Shown here piece after piece: positions 18,618-28,029 of a stretch of DNA of 64,000 nucleotides; the stretch's first letter is position 1; every line of letters starts with the position of its first letter. The stretch is taken from NCBI GenBank assembly GCA_913055735.1, contig CAJXKD010000001.1, positions 1,708,281 to 1,772,280 on the forward strand, read 5' to 3'. The position numbers and the translations under genes are program-made. Below the pieces are notes generated by a model, which saw only the letters and a list, made by a program, of their open reading frames with translations, was not told the origin of the DNA and did no database searches. The DNA comes from an uncultured Rhodospirillales bacterium (GTDB taxonomy: Bacteria > Pseudomonadota > Alphaproteobacteria > Rhodospirillales > UBA2165).

Positions 18618-19730
18618 CTAGTCGCTGCCGTCGCGGCGGAGTGGGAGTTCGTGGATTTCGGCCATGGATTGGTCCAAGGGGCCATCGACGGCGTCAGGGC
18701 CTTGGGTTCCGCCTAATTGAATTTCTTCGATTTTTTCCGAATGCCGGGCGATTTTGCCCGCCGATGTCCGGATGTCGCCGATGGTTTTGGTAACGGTCGC
18801 GAACTGGCTTTGCAGCTTTTCGGTCCGCTGATCGAGGCGCTCCACATCGGTATGCAACAGCCGAACCTGATTTTGGATCAACTGGGCCGATTCCTGAAGA
18901 CGTGCATCTTTGAGAACGGCGCGGATCGTGCCCAGCAACGCCCACAGGGTATTCGGTGATACCGTGTAAACACGGCGCCGATGGCATTCGGTAATCACAT
19001 CCGGGAAATTGGCATGCAGTTCAGCATAGACAGCTTCGGAGGGTAAAAACATAAGCGCCTGTTCGGCCGTTTCGCCGGGAACGATGTAGCGTTCTGCAAT
19101 GTCCTTCACATGCTTGCGGACGTCGGCGGAAAAGGCACGGGCGGCGGCCGTTCGGGCCGCCTCATCGGTGGCGGCGTGCAGGGCACGGTAACTTTCCAGT
19201 GGAAACTTGGAATCGATGGCAATGGGGCCATGCGGCTTGGGCAGGTTAAGCACGCAGTCGGCGCGCCGGCCGTTGGATAGTTGCACTTGGAAGGCATAAG
19301 CCGACGGCGGCAAGGCGTCTTCGATGATGTCGATCAGACGATATTCACCGAAAGCCCCCCGGGCCTGCTTGTTGGACAGGATATCCTGCAGCCCGACCAC
19401 TTCCTTGGACAGATCGGTGATTTCCTTTTGTGCGGAATCGATGACCGCGAGCCGCTCGTGCAGTTCCTTGAGGGTCTTGCCGGTTGTTTCGGTTTGCTGA
19501 GTCAAGCCGTCGCCGAGCCGTTTGGCCAACGAGTCCAGCCGTTCGTCGACACGGGCGCCCAACTCGGTCTGAGCATGGCTCAGCCGGTTGGCGATGTCGG
19601 CGAATTGGTTCATTTGTGCGGTTGTTTGGGCGGCGGCGTCTGCGCGCGTCCGGTCGCTGCGCACGATCAATGCGACGGCGATCAGAACGCCGGCGGCGGC
19701 AACAATGGCCAGAATCAGGGAAATATCCAT
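18618..19730 (-). CDS. rmuC: DNA recombination protein RmuC
   Basis: A 370-residue RmuC-family protein linked to restraint of recombination and rearrangement at inverted repeats. It has one N-terminal membrane anchor (about residues 3-22), a long coiled coil (40-120), then a nuclease-like core. The core includes GAFGEYRLIDIIEDALPP, then DCVLNLPKPHGPIAIDSKFP and EQALMFLPSEAVYAEL, all conserved in the family. A second coiled coil lies near residues 290-340. It is divergent from def, in the same neighbourhood as recR, fmt and truA. Confidence 0.93.
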   Translation of the reverse strand: MDISLILAIVAAAGVLIAVALIVRSDRTRADAAAQTTAQMNQFADIANRLSHAQTELGARVDERLDSLAKRLGDGLTQQTETTGKTLKELHERLAVIDSAQKEITDLSKEVVGLQDILSNKQARGAFGEYRLIDIIEDALPPSAYAFQVQLSNGRRADCVLNLPKPHGPIAIDSKFPLESYRALHAATDEAARTAAARAFSADVRKHVKDIAERYIVPGETAEQALMFLPSEAVYAELHANFPDVITECHRRRVYTVSPNTLWALLGTIRAVLKDARLQESAQLIQNQVRLLHTDVERLDQRTEKLQSQFATVTKTIGDIRTSAGKIARHSEKIEEIQLGGTQGPDAVDGPLDQSMAEIHELPLRRDGSD

Positions 19731-19893
19731 TTGGGTAGTTTGGCGCAGCCTGCGGCGTAACGCAAATAGCCCCCGCGGCGGGGGGGCGGCGTGCCCAGTT
19801 GGGCGGTTTTCCTTGCTTTCCCGGCGGTTTCTTGACCTGGCGGCACACCTGGCCTATCTGGTGGGACGAACAATCGGGTAAAATCGGCGAATC

Positions 19894-20469
19894 ATGGCCA
19901 TACGCGACATCATCACTGCCCCAGACCCCCGGCTGAAACAGCGCTGCAAGCCGGTCGATAAGGTGGATGCCGAAATCGTCCAGTTGATGGACGACATGCT
20001 GGAGACCATGTATCTGGCGCCCGGCGTCGGTTTGGCGGCGCCGCAGGTCGGGGTGACCAAACGGGTGATCGTGGTCGACGTTTCCAAGGACGAGGACAAC
20101 CGCAATCCTCATCAGATGGCCAATCCCGAACTCGTTTGGACGTCCGACGAGATGCTGGATTACGAGGAAGGCTGTCTCAGCCTGCCCGACCATTATGCCG
20201 AAGTGACGCGCCCGGCGAAAATCCGTGTCCGCTATCTCGACCGTGAAAACGAAATCCGCGAGCTTGAGGCGGATGGCCTTTTGGCGGTTTGCATTCAGCA
20301 TGAGATGGATCATTTGGAAGGTGTGCTGTTCGTCGATCATATTTCCAAGATCAAACGTGATTTGATTCTACGCAAACTCACCAAGCTCAAGAAACAACTG
20401 GCCAAGGAAAAGGCGCGTGGAAAATCGCGATCGCGCCAAACCGTCTCGGCCGTTTCGACCGGCACCTAG
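19894..20469 (+). CDS. def: Peptide deformylase
   Basis: Removes the N-terminal formyl group from nascent proteins. All three signature motifs are present: GVGLAAPQVG (about residues 45-54), EEGCLSLP with the metal-binding cysteine, and QHEMDHLEG with the two metal-binding histidines and catalytic glutamate. The 191-residue length includes a basic Ser/Arg-rich tail. It is followed by fmt on the same strand, the classical def-fmt pair of formyl-methionine metabolism. Confidence 0.97.
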   Translation: MAIRDIITAPDPRLKQRCKPVDKVDAEIVQLMDDMLETMYLAPGVGLAAPQVGVTKRVIVVDVSKDEDNRNPHQMANPELVWTSDEMLDYEEGCLSLPDHYAEVTRPAKIRVRYLDRENEIRELEADGLLAVCIQHEMDHLEGVLFVDHISKIKRDLILRKLTKLKKQLAKEKARGKSRSRQTVSAVSTGT

Positions 20470-20491
20470 AACCGTTTCCCCGCAGGCTTGG

Positions 20492-20530
20492 CCGAGGGAT
20501 TGGGCCGAGGGATTGGGCCGCGGGATTGGA
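20492..20530. repeat. Tandem repeat, 13-base unit, three copies, between def and fmt
   Basis: The unit CCGAGGGATTGGG occurs at 20492, 20505 and (with two changes) 20518. It fills most of the space between the def stop and the fmt start, just upstream of the fmt ribosome binding region, so copy number could change def-fmt spacing. Confidence 0.85.
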
Positions 20531-20547
20531 TTGTCCAAAGGGCTCTT

Positions 20548-21477
20548 ATGACTGATCGTCCGCTCCGGCTTGCCTTCATGGGCACCCCCGATTTTTCCGT
20601 TCCGGTTCTGAAGGCGCTGATCGATGCCGGCCATACGATTGTCGCCGTCTACTGTCAGCCGCCCCGCCCGGCGGGGCGCGGCCAGAAGGAACGCAAATGT
20701 CCGGTGCACGTGGCCGCCGACGGTTACGGCATCGAGGTGCGAACGCCCGAGACGCTCAAGAAAGCCGAGGAGCAGGCCAGGTTCGCGGCGCTTGATCTCG
20801 ATGCTGCAGTGGTTGTCGCCTACGGTCTGATCCTTCCCAAAGAATTCCTGGAGGCGCCTAAGTTGGGCTGCATCAATGTCCATGCGTCGCTTTTGCCGCG
20901 CTGGCGCGGCGCGGCGCCCATTCAACGCGCCATCGAAGCGGGGGACGAAGAAACCGGGGTGACCATCATGCTGATGGATGAAGGCCTCGACACCGGCGAC
21001 ATGCTGATGGACGACGCAATCGGGATCGGCCCGGAGACGACCGGCGGGACATTGCACGACAGCCTGTCGGAATTGGGCGCACGGTTGATCGTTCCGGCGC
21101 TCGAAGGGCTTGCGAACGGAACCCTCAAGCCGCGCCCTCAGCCGCCGGAGGGGGCGACCTACGCCGCGAAGTTCGGCAAGAACGAAGGCCATATCAATTG
21201 GACGCGCGACGCCAAGGATTTGGAGCGGCATGTGCGGGCGTTTGCGCCATGGCCGGGGGCCTGGACCGATCTCGAAGGCACACGGCTCAAAGTGCTGGCC
21301 GCCGAGTTGGCGTCGGGCCAAGGCACGGCCGGGACCATCCTCGACGATAAACTGACTGTTGCGTGCGGGACCGGGGCCTTGCGTCTGACCCGGGTTCAGC
21401 TGGCGGGCAAAGCCGCCATGACCGCATCGGAGTTCTTGCGGGGGCGTTCCGTGCTGCCCGGAACGCAGCTCGGCTAA
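20548..21477 (+). CDS. fmt: Methionyl-tRNA formyltransferase
   Basis: Formylates initiator Met-tRNA using 10-formyltetrahydrofolate. The N-terminal Rossmann-like domain begins [16 protein letters not shown]. The active-site region has the family motif [15 protein letters not shown], preceded by the catalytic Asn in GCINVHAS. The C-terminal OB-like domain follows residue 205. The ATG at 20548 gives a standard 309-residue protein. An upstream extension to 20488 would encode the tandem repeat and is rejected. The gene is 3 bases from truA, so the pair is probably co-translated. Confidence 0.97.
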   Translation: MTDRPLRLAFMGTPDFSVPVLKALIDAGHTIVAVYCQPPRPAGRGQKERKCPVHVAADGYGIEVRTPETLKKAEEQARFAALDLDAAVVVAYGLILPKEFLEAPKLGCINVHASLLPRWRGAAPIQRAIEAGDEETGVTIMLMDEGLDTGDMLMDDAIGIGPETTGGTLHDSLSELGARLIVPALEGLANGTLKPRPQPPEGATYAAKFGKNEGHINWTRDAKDLERHVRAFAPWPGAWTDLEGTRLKVLAAELASGQGTAGTILDDKLTVACGTGALRLTRVQLAGKAAMTASEFLRGRSVLPGTQLG

Positions 21478-21480
21478 GCC

Positions 21481-22221
21481 ATGCCCCGCTACAAGCTCAC
21501 TCTCGAATATGACGGCGGCGGTTTTGTCGGTTGGCAGCGCCAGGACAATGGCCTGGGCGTGCAGCAGGCCTTGGAGGACGCGGTTCTTGCGTTCACCGGT
21601 GAACGTGCCCTGGTCGAAGGGGCCGGACGGACCGATACAGGTGTGCATGCGTCGGGACAAGTGGCGCATGTCGATTTTACCCGCCAGTGGGAACCGGACA
21701 CGGTCCGTGACGCGCTCAATTACCACGCCAAGCCGCATCCGGTGGTGGTGCTTTCCGTCGATCCCGTCGCGGAGGATTTCCATGCCCGGTTCTCGGCGAT
21801 CCAACGGGCCTATGCCTACCGTATTCTCAACCGGCGCCCGCCGCCCGCCTTGTTGGCAGGGCAGTGCTGGTGGGTGCCACAGCCGCTGGATGCCGCGGCC
21901 ATGCACCAGGCGGCACAATGTTTGCCGGGTAAGCATGATTTCTCGACCTTCCGCGCGGCGGGTTGTCAGGCGGATTCGCCGGTCAGGACCCTTGATAGCA
22001 TTGAGGTCACGCGGGACGGTGACGAGGAGATTTGGGTCCGTGTCCGGGCGCGTTCCTTCCTTTACCGCCAAGTGCGCAATATCGTCGGTTCCCTGAAATT
22101 GGTGGGCGAAGGGCGGTGGGCGCCCACCGACGTGAAGGAAGCCCTGGAGGTCCGGGACCGGAAAAGGGGCGGCCCCACGGCCCCTGCCGGCGGCCTGACC
22201 CTGACCGAGGTGGTTTACTAG
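21481..22221 (+). CDS. truA: tRNA pseudouridine(38-40) synthase TruA
   Basis: Makes pseudouridine at positions 38-40 in the anticodon arm of tRNAs. The N-terminus YKLTLEYDGGGFVGWQRQ and the catalytic segment GAGRTDTGVHASGQVAHVDF (catalytic Asp in RTDTG) are diagnostic. The second conserved block (KHDFSTFRAAGCQADSPVRT) and the C-terminal RSFLYRQVRNIVGSL are also intact. Length is 246 residues. It is the last gene of the def-fmt-truA unit. Confidence 0.97.
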   Translation: MPRYKLTLEYDGGGFVGWQRQDNGLGVQQALEDAVLAFTGERALVEGAGRTDTGVHASGQVAHVDFTRQWEPDTVRDALNYHAKPHPVVVLSVDPVAEDFHARFSAIQRAYAYRILNRRPPPALLAGQCWWVPQPLDAAAMHQAAQCLPGKHDFSTFRAAGCQADSPVRTLDSIEVTRDGDEEIWVRVRARSFLYRQVRNIVGSLKLVGEGRWAPTDVKEALEVRDRKRGGPTAPAGGLTLTEVVY

Positions 22222-22348
22222 CGGCCGTTAACCTTTAAATGCTGGTGTTTGTGTCGGCTTTTGGATATGTGTCCTTCTGGTTGTGGCGCTGGTTGAGTCC
22301 TTCTCGGTAGTGCCGCGCCAAGGGGAATACATAATTGGGGGCCTGAAA

Positions 22349-22777
22349 ATGAAAAAGTTGGCTTTGCCGCTAACGATAATTGCGTCTGGAATCCTATCGG
22401 CTTGCGCCTCACAGCCGGAGAAAATTCAATCTGCATATGTTTCGCCGATCCAGTATCGGAGCTACGACTGCGATCAACTCGGGGGTGAAGCCGAACGTGT
22501 TACCCGCCGGGTCACGGAACTTCATGGTCATCTTAAGAAAACGGCAGACGCCGATGCCGCGCAAATGGGTGTCGGTTTGGTCCTATTTTGGCCGACGCTG
22601 TTTTTCCTTGAAGGCGGAGATGGCCCTGAAGCGGCCGAGTACGCCCGCTTGAAGGGTGAGCGCGATGCGATCGAAAAAGTATCGATCCAGAAGAAATGCG
22701 CGATCGAATTCAAACCGATAACGCCACCCGAGAAAGAAAAGAAGGAAATCGAAGCCGACGCGGGTGAGCTGTCCTAG
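22349..22777 (+). CDS. Small lipoprotein of unknown function
   Basis: A 142-residue predicted lipoprotein with a basic start (MKKLALPL), a short hydrophobic core and a lipobox ending in Cys19 (ILSAC). The mature part contains an YRSYDCDQLGGEAERVTRRV helix, a hydrophobic VGLVLFWPTLFFL segment that may be a second membrane contact, and a charged Lys/Glu-rich tail. A conserved Cys pair (about 37 and 119) could form a disulfide. The ATG at 22349 is chosen because GGGGG lies just upstream. I recognise the general type (small proteobacterial lipoproteins with an FWPTLF segment) but no function. Confidence 0.7.
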   Translation: MKKLALPLTIIASGILSACASQPEKIQSAYVSPIQYRSYDCDQLGGEAERVTRRVTELHGHLKKTADADAAQMGVGLVLFWPTLFFLEGGDGPEAAEYARLKGERDAIEKVSIQKKCAIEFKPITPPEKEKKEIEADAGELS

Positions 22778-22885
22778 CTGACCGGTTTTCTAACCGTTAC
22801 TTTCCGGTTGCCAGGGGAGGGCAGGCGCTCCACCATGCGCCCGCCCCAGGAAAAATCCCATGGGCGGTAACATCGGGAAAGCATT

Positions 22886-23995
22886 ATGGACGAGACACCC
22901 CTGTCGATCGGCTATATCCGTAGGAACTTGCAGCGGGTTCGAAAATGGAACCCGACCCGCATGCTGGCCGGCGAGCAGGAGGGCGGGGTTCACCGGATGG
23001 ACCTCAATGAGTGCCCGTTCCCGCCGTCACCCCGCGTGGTGAAGGCAATCCAGGACGCCGCCATTAAGGTCAACCGCTATCCCGATGGGGTGTGTCCCGA
23101 GGTATCCGAGCGCCTGTCGGCCATGACCGGTGTCCCGGCAGATCAGATCTGCTGGGGAACCGGGTCGTCGGAACTCGTCGGCAACATTGCAATGATCTCC
23201 GTTTCGCCGGGCGATGGGGTGGTGGCACCGGGACCGGTCTGGCGCCGCTTCGCCAATGTGTTCAACGTCGTTGATGCCCGGGTGATCCGGGTGGCGAACA
23301 GAGCCGACGGGTCGGTCGATCCCTATGGTCTCGTTGATGCACTCGATGCCGGCACCAAGCTGCTGGTTGCCGTGTCGCCCAACAACCCGTCCGGCGCGAT
23401 GCTGAGTGCCGAGGAGATCACGTATCTCGCCGAGAACGTGCCGGACGATGTGCTGCTCTATCTGGACGAAGCCTATTTCGAGTTCGCGCGGTTCGCCGGC
23501 GGTCCCGACGGCTTGAAGATTCTACAGGAGAAGCGCCGTGGACCATGGGTGGTGACGCGGACGTTCTCGAAAGCCTACGCCATGGCCGGGATGCGGCTTG
23601 GTTATGCGTTGACCAGTTCGGACGTCATCTCCAACGCGTTGCGTGCCGTCACGAGCACCTTCAACGTGACAGCATTGGCCGAGGCGGCCGCTTTGGCGGC
23701 GTTGGACGACGTTGATTATGCCCGCGAGATTCAGGAACGTACCGCCGCCGAACGGGCGCGGCTTGTCGAAGGTTTGCGGAATCTCGGTCTGGAGCCGTTG
23801 CCGTCAGTGACCAACTTCGTGTCGGCGGCGCTTCCCGTGCCCGCCGCGCCGGTGGTCGAGGAACTGAAAACCCGGCGCATCCGTATCGGCGCCTGGGGTG
23901 AGGAAGGGTTCGAGAATTTTATCCGTATCTCGCTCGGCCTTCCCGAAGATACCGATGCCGTGTTGGCGGCCCTCCGCGATATTCTCAAAAAATAG
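22886..23995 (+). CDS. Pyridoxal-phosphate aminotransferase, histidinol-phosphate aminotransferase-like
   Basis: A fold-type I PLP enzyme of 369 residues closest to HisC-like class II aminotransferases. Landmarks include the N-terminal DLNECPFPPSP segment, WGTGSSELVGNIAMI for cofactor binding, and VSPNNPSGAML with the conserved Asn. The Asp/Tyr are in LYLDEAYFEF, and the Schiff-base lysine is in TRTFSKAYAMAGMRLGYA. The substrate may be histidinol phosphate or another amino acid, since this family includes phenylalanine/tyrosine aminotransferases and cobalamin-type decarboxylases. No other his gene is nearby. Confidence 0.8.
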   Translation: MDETPLSIGYIRRNLQRVRKWNPTRMLAGEQEGGVHRMDLNECPFPPSPRVVKAIQDAAIKVNRYPDGVCPEVSERLSAMTGVPADQICWGTGSSELVGNIAMISVSPGDGVVAPGPVWRRFANVFNVVDARVIRVANRADGSVDPYGLVDALDAGTKLLVAVSPNNPSGAMLSAEEITYLAENVPDDVLLYLDEAYFEFARFAGGPDGLKILQEKRRGPWVVTRTFSKAYAMAGMRLGYALTSSDVISNALRAVTSTFNVTALAEAAALAALDDVDYAREIQERTAAERARLVEGLRNLGLEPLPSVTNFVSAALPVPAAPVVEELKTRRIRIGAWGEEGFENFIRISLGLPEDTDAVLAALRDILKK

Positions 23996-24004
23996 AAATT
24001 GGCT

Positions 24005-24940
24005 TTAGCCGATGGAACGGCTTTCCGCGTCGGCCAGTTGCCGTTTGCGGATGGCGGCCTCGCGCCGGGCGACGTAGGTCGTCGCGCCGACAATGAGCGC
24101 GCCCCCGATCCAGGTCCAGATATCGGGTATTTCGGCGAAGAAGACGTAGCCCAAAATCGCGGCCCACACCAGACGGGTGAAGTTCACCGGTTCGAGCGCG
24201 CTGACATCGGCAAGCCGGATGGAATGCATGAAGGTGAAATGGGCGCCGGACAAAAGAAAGCCGGCGAACAGCAGCTTCAGGAGATCGCTCGGTGCCGGGG
24301 TCTGCCAGACGAACAGCGCGACGATAAAGGTCACCGGCGCCATAAACATCATGAGATAGATGACGCTGGTCGAGCTGCTTTCGGTACGTGTCAGCGACTT
24401 GGCGATCAAACGCTGAGTGGCGCCGCATACCACCGTAATCATCACCAGGCCGACGCCGATACCAACGGTTTCAATCCCTGGACGCACAATGACCAAGGCG
24501 CCGAAAATGCCAATGGCGAGAGCGAGCCACCGTCGAGGGCCGACATTCTCGCCGAGAAAAAGCATGGCGCCCACGATCACGCCCAGAGGCATCAGCAATA
24601 TCAGCGCCGCGGCATCGGCCAGCGGCAGCATGGAGAGTGCGGTGAACCATGCCAATACGCCCACCGCGTTGAGAACGCCGCGCACGAGGTGCGTACCCAA
24701 CCGCCGCGTTACGAACACCTGTTTGCCCCGGCGAACCAGCCAGGGAATGAACATCAGCAAGCCGAAAAACGTGGCGAAGAACGTGACTTCGACGGAGGGG
24801 ATGCGGGATGAAACGTCGCGCACGATAACCCATAAAACGGCGAGCATTCCCGACGAAACGGCGGCCCAAAACACCGCCATTGCACCTGAAGGTGAGGCAA
24901 GGCCGGAGGCAATTCCATTTTTAATTGAAGCGCCGTTCAT
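24005..24940 (-). CDS. EamA-family (DMT superfamily) transporter
   Basis: An inner-membrane carrier of 311 residues with ten predicted membrane helices in two EamA repeats (about residues 20-155 and 165-300). Family-like segments include the helix-loop PSVEVTFFATFFGLLMFIPW in the first repeat and SALEPVNFTRLVWAAILGYVFFAEIP in the second. These proteins usually export metabolites such as amino acids or purines; the substrate is not predictable. The ATG at 24940 is preferred to a TTG at 24961. It is convergent with the aminotransferase gene, 9 bases apart. Confidence 0.85.
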   Translation of the reverse strand: MNGASIKNGIASGLASPSGAMAVFWAAVSSGMLAVLWVIVRDVSSRIPSVEVTFFATFFGLLMFIPWLVRRGKQVFVTRRLGTHLVRGVLNAVGVLAWFTALSMLPLADAAALILLMPLGVIVGAMLFLGENVGPRRWLALAIGIFGALVIVRPGIETVGIGVGLVMITVVCGATQRLIAKSLTRTESSSTSVIYLMMFMAPVTFIVALFVWQTPAPSDLLKLLFAGFLLSGAHFTFMHSIRLADVSALEPVNFTRLVWAAILGYVFFAEIPDIWTWIGGALIVGATTYVARREAAIRKRQLADAESRSIG

Positions 24941-25127
24941 ACTTCTAGCGTAGCGGTACAAATCGGTGAAGAAAAGACGGGAGCTGTGTATTTTCTAGAC
25001 TTGCGCGAAAAATTCCGGTTGGGCCGCTTTTCTTTCCAATTTACATTTACGTTCGGACGATTCTGGCGGCGGCCTTTGTACGCACCACGAGGTAAGATGG
25101 TTTTGCCAGCAATGAGGGAGAGCTGAT

Positions 25128-25982
25128 TTGCGCATCGTTTCCTTTTTTGCCGACGGCCGTGAAAGTTATGGTGCCGTCATCGATGACGGGATCATCGATG
25201 CTGGCCAACGTTTGGGTGCCCGCTTTGCGTCCTTTGCCGCCGTCCTCGAAGCAGAGGCATTTGGCGAGTTCAAACGGGAGGTCTCGGGCAAGCCGGCCGA
25301 TTGCGCCCTAGAGGACGTGACGTTGGTGCCGCCGGTTCGAGGGCGGAATCCTGTCTTTTGCGTCGGGCGAAACTATGCGGAGGTGAACGAACAGGCCGGC
25401 TATCCGGAAGCCGCTTATCCCAGCATCTTTCAGCGCCGCCATGCCGCCCAAGTCGGGCATGGACAGCCGATGATCAAACCCAAGGTCTCGGACATGTTCG
25501 ATACCGAGGTTGAGTTGGCCTTGATTATCGGCAAACGCGGCCGGCACATTTCGGAAGGCGAGGCGATCTATCACGTTGCCGGGTACACCATCCTGTGCGA
25601 GTCCTCCGTGGTCGACTGGATGAACCATACGAGCCGCAATGTGACGCCCGGTAAGAATTTCGATGCCTCGGGAGCGATGGGTCCCTGGATGGTAACCGCC
25701 GATGAAGTTGCCGATCCTACCAGGCTTTCCATTATCCAGCGCATAAACGACGAAACCGTCCAGGAAGGATCAACATCCGCCATGATCTATTCCATCCCGC
25801 GACTCATCGCTTATCTCTCCAGCTTCACGGAGTTGATCCCCGGCGACGTGATCAGCACCGGCACGCCCGGGGGCATTCATGCGCGGCGCAAGCAAGGTCT
25901 GTTTCTGCAGGCCGGGGACGCGGTAGAGGCAGAGATTAGCGGCATCGGCGTGCTGCAAAACGAGGTTGTTGCCGAGGCTTAG
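25128..25982 (+). CDS. Fumarylacetoacetate hydrolase (FAH) family protein
   Basis: A 284-residue FAH-family enzyme, which typically hydrolyses or decarboxylates acylpyruvates and 2-oxo dicarboxylates in aromatic degradation. The metal-binding acidic residues appear in FDTEVELALIIGKRGRHISE. Other signatures are FCVGRNYAEVNEQ and the C-terminal GDVISTGTPGGIHA. The start is TTG at 25128 with a clear GGGAGAG ribosome binding site. An SLC13-type carrier gene follows on the same strand 88 bases later, which could supply a carboxylate substrate (inference). Confidence 0.87.
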   Translation: MRIVSFFADGRESYGAVIDDGIIDAGQRLGARFASFAAVLEAEAFGEFKREVSGKPADCALEDVTLVPPVRGRNPVFCVGRNYAEVNEQAGYPEAAYPSIFQRRHAAQVGHGQPMIKPKVSDMFDTEVELALIIGKRGRHISEGEAIYHVAGYTILCESSVVDWMNHTSRNVTPGKNFDASGAMGPWMVTADEVADPTRLSIIQRINDETVQEGSTSAMIYSIPRLIAYLSSFTELIPGDVISTGTPGGIHARRKQGLFLQAGDAVEAEISGIGVLQNEVVAEA

Positions 25983-26070
25983 GACAGGCTTCCCCGTTAT
26001 TGTGATTTCAATTGGGCGGATGCCGCTCTAGAGTGATCCCCGTTTCCGCAACAGCGTACCCAACGCCTTC

Positions 26071-27453
26071 GTGTCCCGATTTTTCTCTATTTCCCGCCTG
26101 ATCTTTATCGGCGCTTTGATTGTCGCGGCAGGTTTGTTGCTGATGCCGCCGCCGGTCGGCGCGACGCCGGTCATCATGCGCGCCGCTGCGATCATCGTGT
26201 TGGCCATTGGGCTTTGGTCGACTGCCGTCATCCCACCCTATCTGGGCGCGCTGGTTTTCCTGTTCGCGGCCATGGTGCTGGGTGTCGCGCCCGCCTCCGC
26301 CGTGTTCTCCGGCTTCCATGCCGGTGCCATGTGGCTGGTCTTCGGTGGGCTCGTGATCGGCCTCGCTGTGCAACGCACCGGCCTCGACATGCGCTTGGTG
26401 CGGACGATCTTGGCGCGTGCGCCCGGGCACTATCTCTCTATTCTCTACGGTATCGCCATTATCGCGGTGGCACTCGCCTTCGTTATTCCGTCGGCGTCGG
26501 GACGGGTGGCCATGATGGTGCCGATCATGGTGGCTCTTGCCCACCGGCTCGGATTCGACCCCGGCAGCCGGGGTTATACGGGATTGGTGCTGGGCGGTGC
26601 CATGGGGACGATGAATCCCGCGTTCGCCATCTTGCCGGCGAATGTGCCGAACATGAGCCTCTACGGCGCGGCGGAAAGTATTCTCGGCTATCACCTGACG
26701 TTCGGCGACTACATCCTGCTCAACTTCCCCGTCCTCGGGATCGGCGGCGTGCTTCTCTATCCGTTGGTGATCTACGCGCTGTTCGGCGAGGCGCCCAAAC
26801 AAGGGGACCATGAAGAGGTGCCGCCGGCATGGTCGGCCGCAGAGGGACGTCTGTTTGTCATCCTGCTCGCCGCTCTCGCCCTGTGGGTCACCGATACGGT
26901 GCATGGTGTCGCGCCGCCCTGGGTCGCGCTCGGCGCGGCGCTTCTCTGTCTGATGCCGAAAGTCGGCATGCTCCCGGCCAAGACCCTTGGTGAACTCAAC
27001 TACACGCCGATGTTCTTTCTTGCCGGTGTTATCGGTCTCGGGGCGGTTGCGACCCATTCGGGGATCGGCGCTTTGATCGCAGACAGCCTCCTGCCGCTTT
27101 TGGACCTGTCACCCGAAACGCCTGTCCGCAATTTCATCGCCATGACCGGGTTGAGTTCTGTCGTCGGCATCGCCACGACCCTGCCCGCGGCGCCGTCGGT
27201 AATGGTCCCCATGGCCGAGGCCATGGCGGAGGCATCGGGCTGGTCGATCCGCGGCGTGCTGATGACGCAGGTGGCGACCTGGATGGTATTTCCCTTCCCC
27301 TATCAGGCGCCGCCGGTGGTGGTGGCCATCGTGCTCGGCGACCTCCGCATCGGTGCCGTGCTCAAGATGTTGCTGACCTATATGGTCGTTGGTTTGGTGC
27401 TGCTGTTGCCACTCCACTATTTGTGGGGGCGGACTTTGGGCGTCTTCTTGTAA
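26071..27453 (+). CDS. SLC13/DASS-family anion transporter
   Basis: A 460-residue polytopic protein with about 11 membrane segments and an internal repeat, as in divalent-anion:sodium symporters of the SLC13 type. The first-repeat motif region is SGRVAMMVPIMVALAHRLGF with the hairpin GGAMGTMNPAFAILPAN. The second repeat has FIAMTGLSSVVGIATTLPAAPSVMVPM. The start is GTG at 26071. Substrates of the family include succinate, citrate, sulfate and tartrate; none can be assigned here. It lies downstream of the FAH-family gene and is convergent with the membrane-protein gene at 27454 without a gap. Confidence 0.84.
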   Translation: MSRFFSISRLIFIGALIVAAGLLLMPPPVGATPVIMRAAAIIVLAIGLWSTAVIPPYLGALVFLFAAMVLGVAPASAVFSGFHAGAMWLVFGGLVIGLAVQRTGLDMRLVRTILARAPGHYLSILYGIAIIAVALAFVIPSASGRVAMMVPIMVALAHRLGFDPGSRGYTGLVLGGAMGTMNPAFAILPANVPNMSLYGAAESILGYHLTFGDYILLNFPVLGIGGVLLYPLVIYALFGEAPKQGDHEEVPPAWSAAEGRLFVILLAALALWVTDTVHGVAPPWVALGAALLCLMPKVGMLPAKTLGELNYTPMFFLAGVIGLGAVATHSGIGALIADSLLPLLDLSPETPVRNFIAMTGLSSVVGIATTLPAAPSVMVPMAEAMAEASGWSIRGVLMTQVATWMVFPFPYQAPPVVVAIVLGDLRIGAVLKMLLTYMVVGLVLLLPLHYLWGRTLGVFL

Positions 27454-28029
27454 TTAGCTGAGCCGCAGCATAACGTCGGCGGCGAAGTTGACAGCAAAGC
27501 TCAAGACCAAGTCGACAGCAACGAGCATGGCCGCGACACCGCCTGTCACATCGAGGGCGTAGCGTGTTACCACCCAGGTGTAGCTCAGGACAACCACCAT
27601 CAGAACAAGGGACAAAGTGCCGGCGAAGGATCCGGTGATCATGCCGATCTCGATCAGTATCGCGATCGGCAGGAACACGAGATTTTGCCAAACAGATGCC
27701 CAATTATAGGCGACGATATAGGTGATGTACCGGTTTTCGCGATCAAGTGTCCGGCTGAGACCGACCATGACAACGGGAAAGGCGACCCACGCCATCACAT
27801 AGGCGACGGTTTCGATGGCGGCGATCCGAAGCGGGCTGGCAAACAGGTCGCCGTCGCTGTAGCGGACATAAAACAACGCGATGACGAGCGGCGCGACCAA
27901 AATTGCCGCGAAAAAGGATCGCCAGAACCCATCCACCGTCGTGTTGAAATATTTGAGCCCTGCCGGATCGAGGCGGGCCAGCCGCCAGGCGCCGTAAAGT
28001 CCTCCGGCGATCTCGGAAAGGGGCGGCAT
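27454..28029 (-). CDS. Membrane protein of unknown function coupled to dapE
   Basis: A 191-residue integral membrane protein with about five hydrophobic segments (roughly 38-55, 65-85, 100-125, 128-150, 162-185). The soluble N-terminus reads MPPLSEIAGGLYGAWRLARL. The start ATG overlaps the dapE stop as TGATG, so translation is probably coupled. I do not recognise an established function. The fold and short loops would fit a Yip1-like or similar family, but this is weak. Confidence 0.75.
   Translation of the reverse strand: MPPLSEIAGGLYGAWRLARLDPAGLKYFNTTVDGFWRSFFAAILVAPLVIALFYVRYSDGDLFASPLRIAAIETVAYVMAWVAFPVVMVGLSRTLDRENRYITYIVAYNWASVWQNLVFLPIAILIEIGMITGSFAGTLSLVLMVVVLSYTWVVTRYALDVTGGVAAMLVAVDLVLSFAVNFAADVMLRLS

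Noticed and set aside
20368-22071. Long minus-strand reading frame opposite fmt and truA
   Set aside because: It is antisense to two unmistakable genes, has low-complexity Arg/Gly/His-rich composition typical of shadow frames in GC-rich DNA, and resembles no family.
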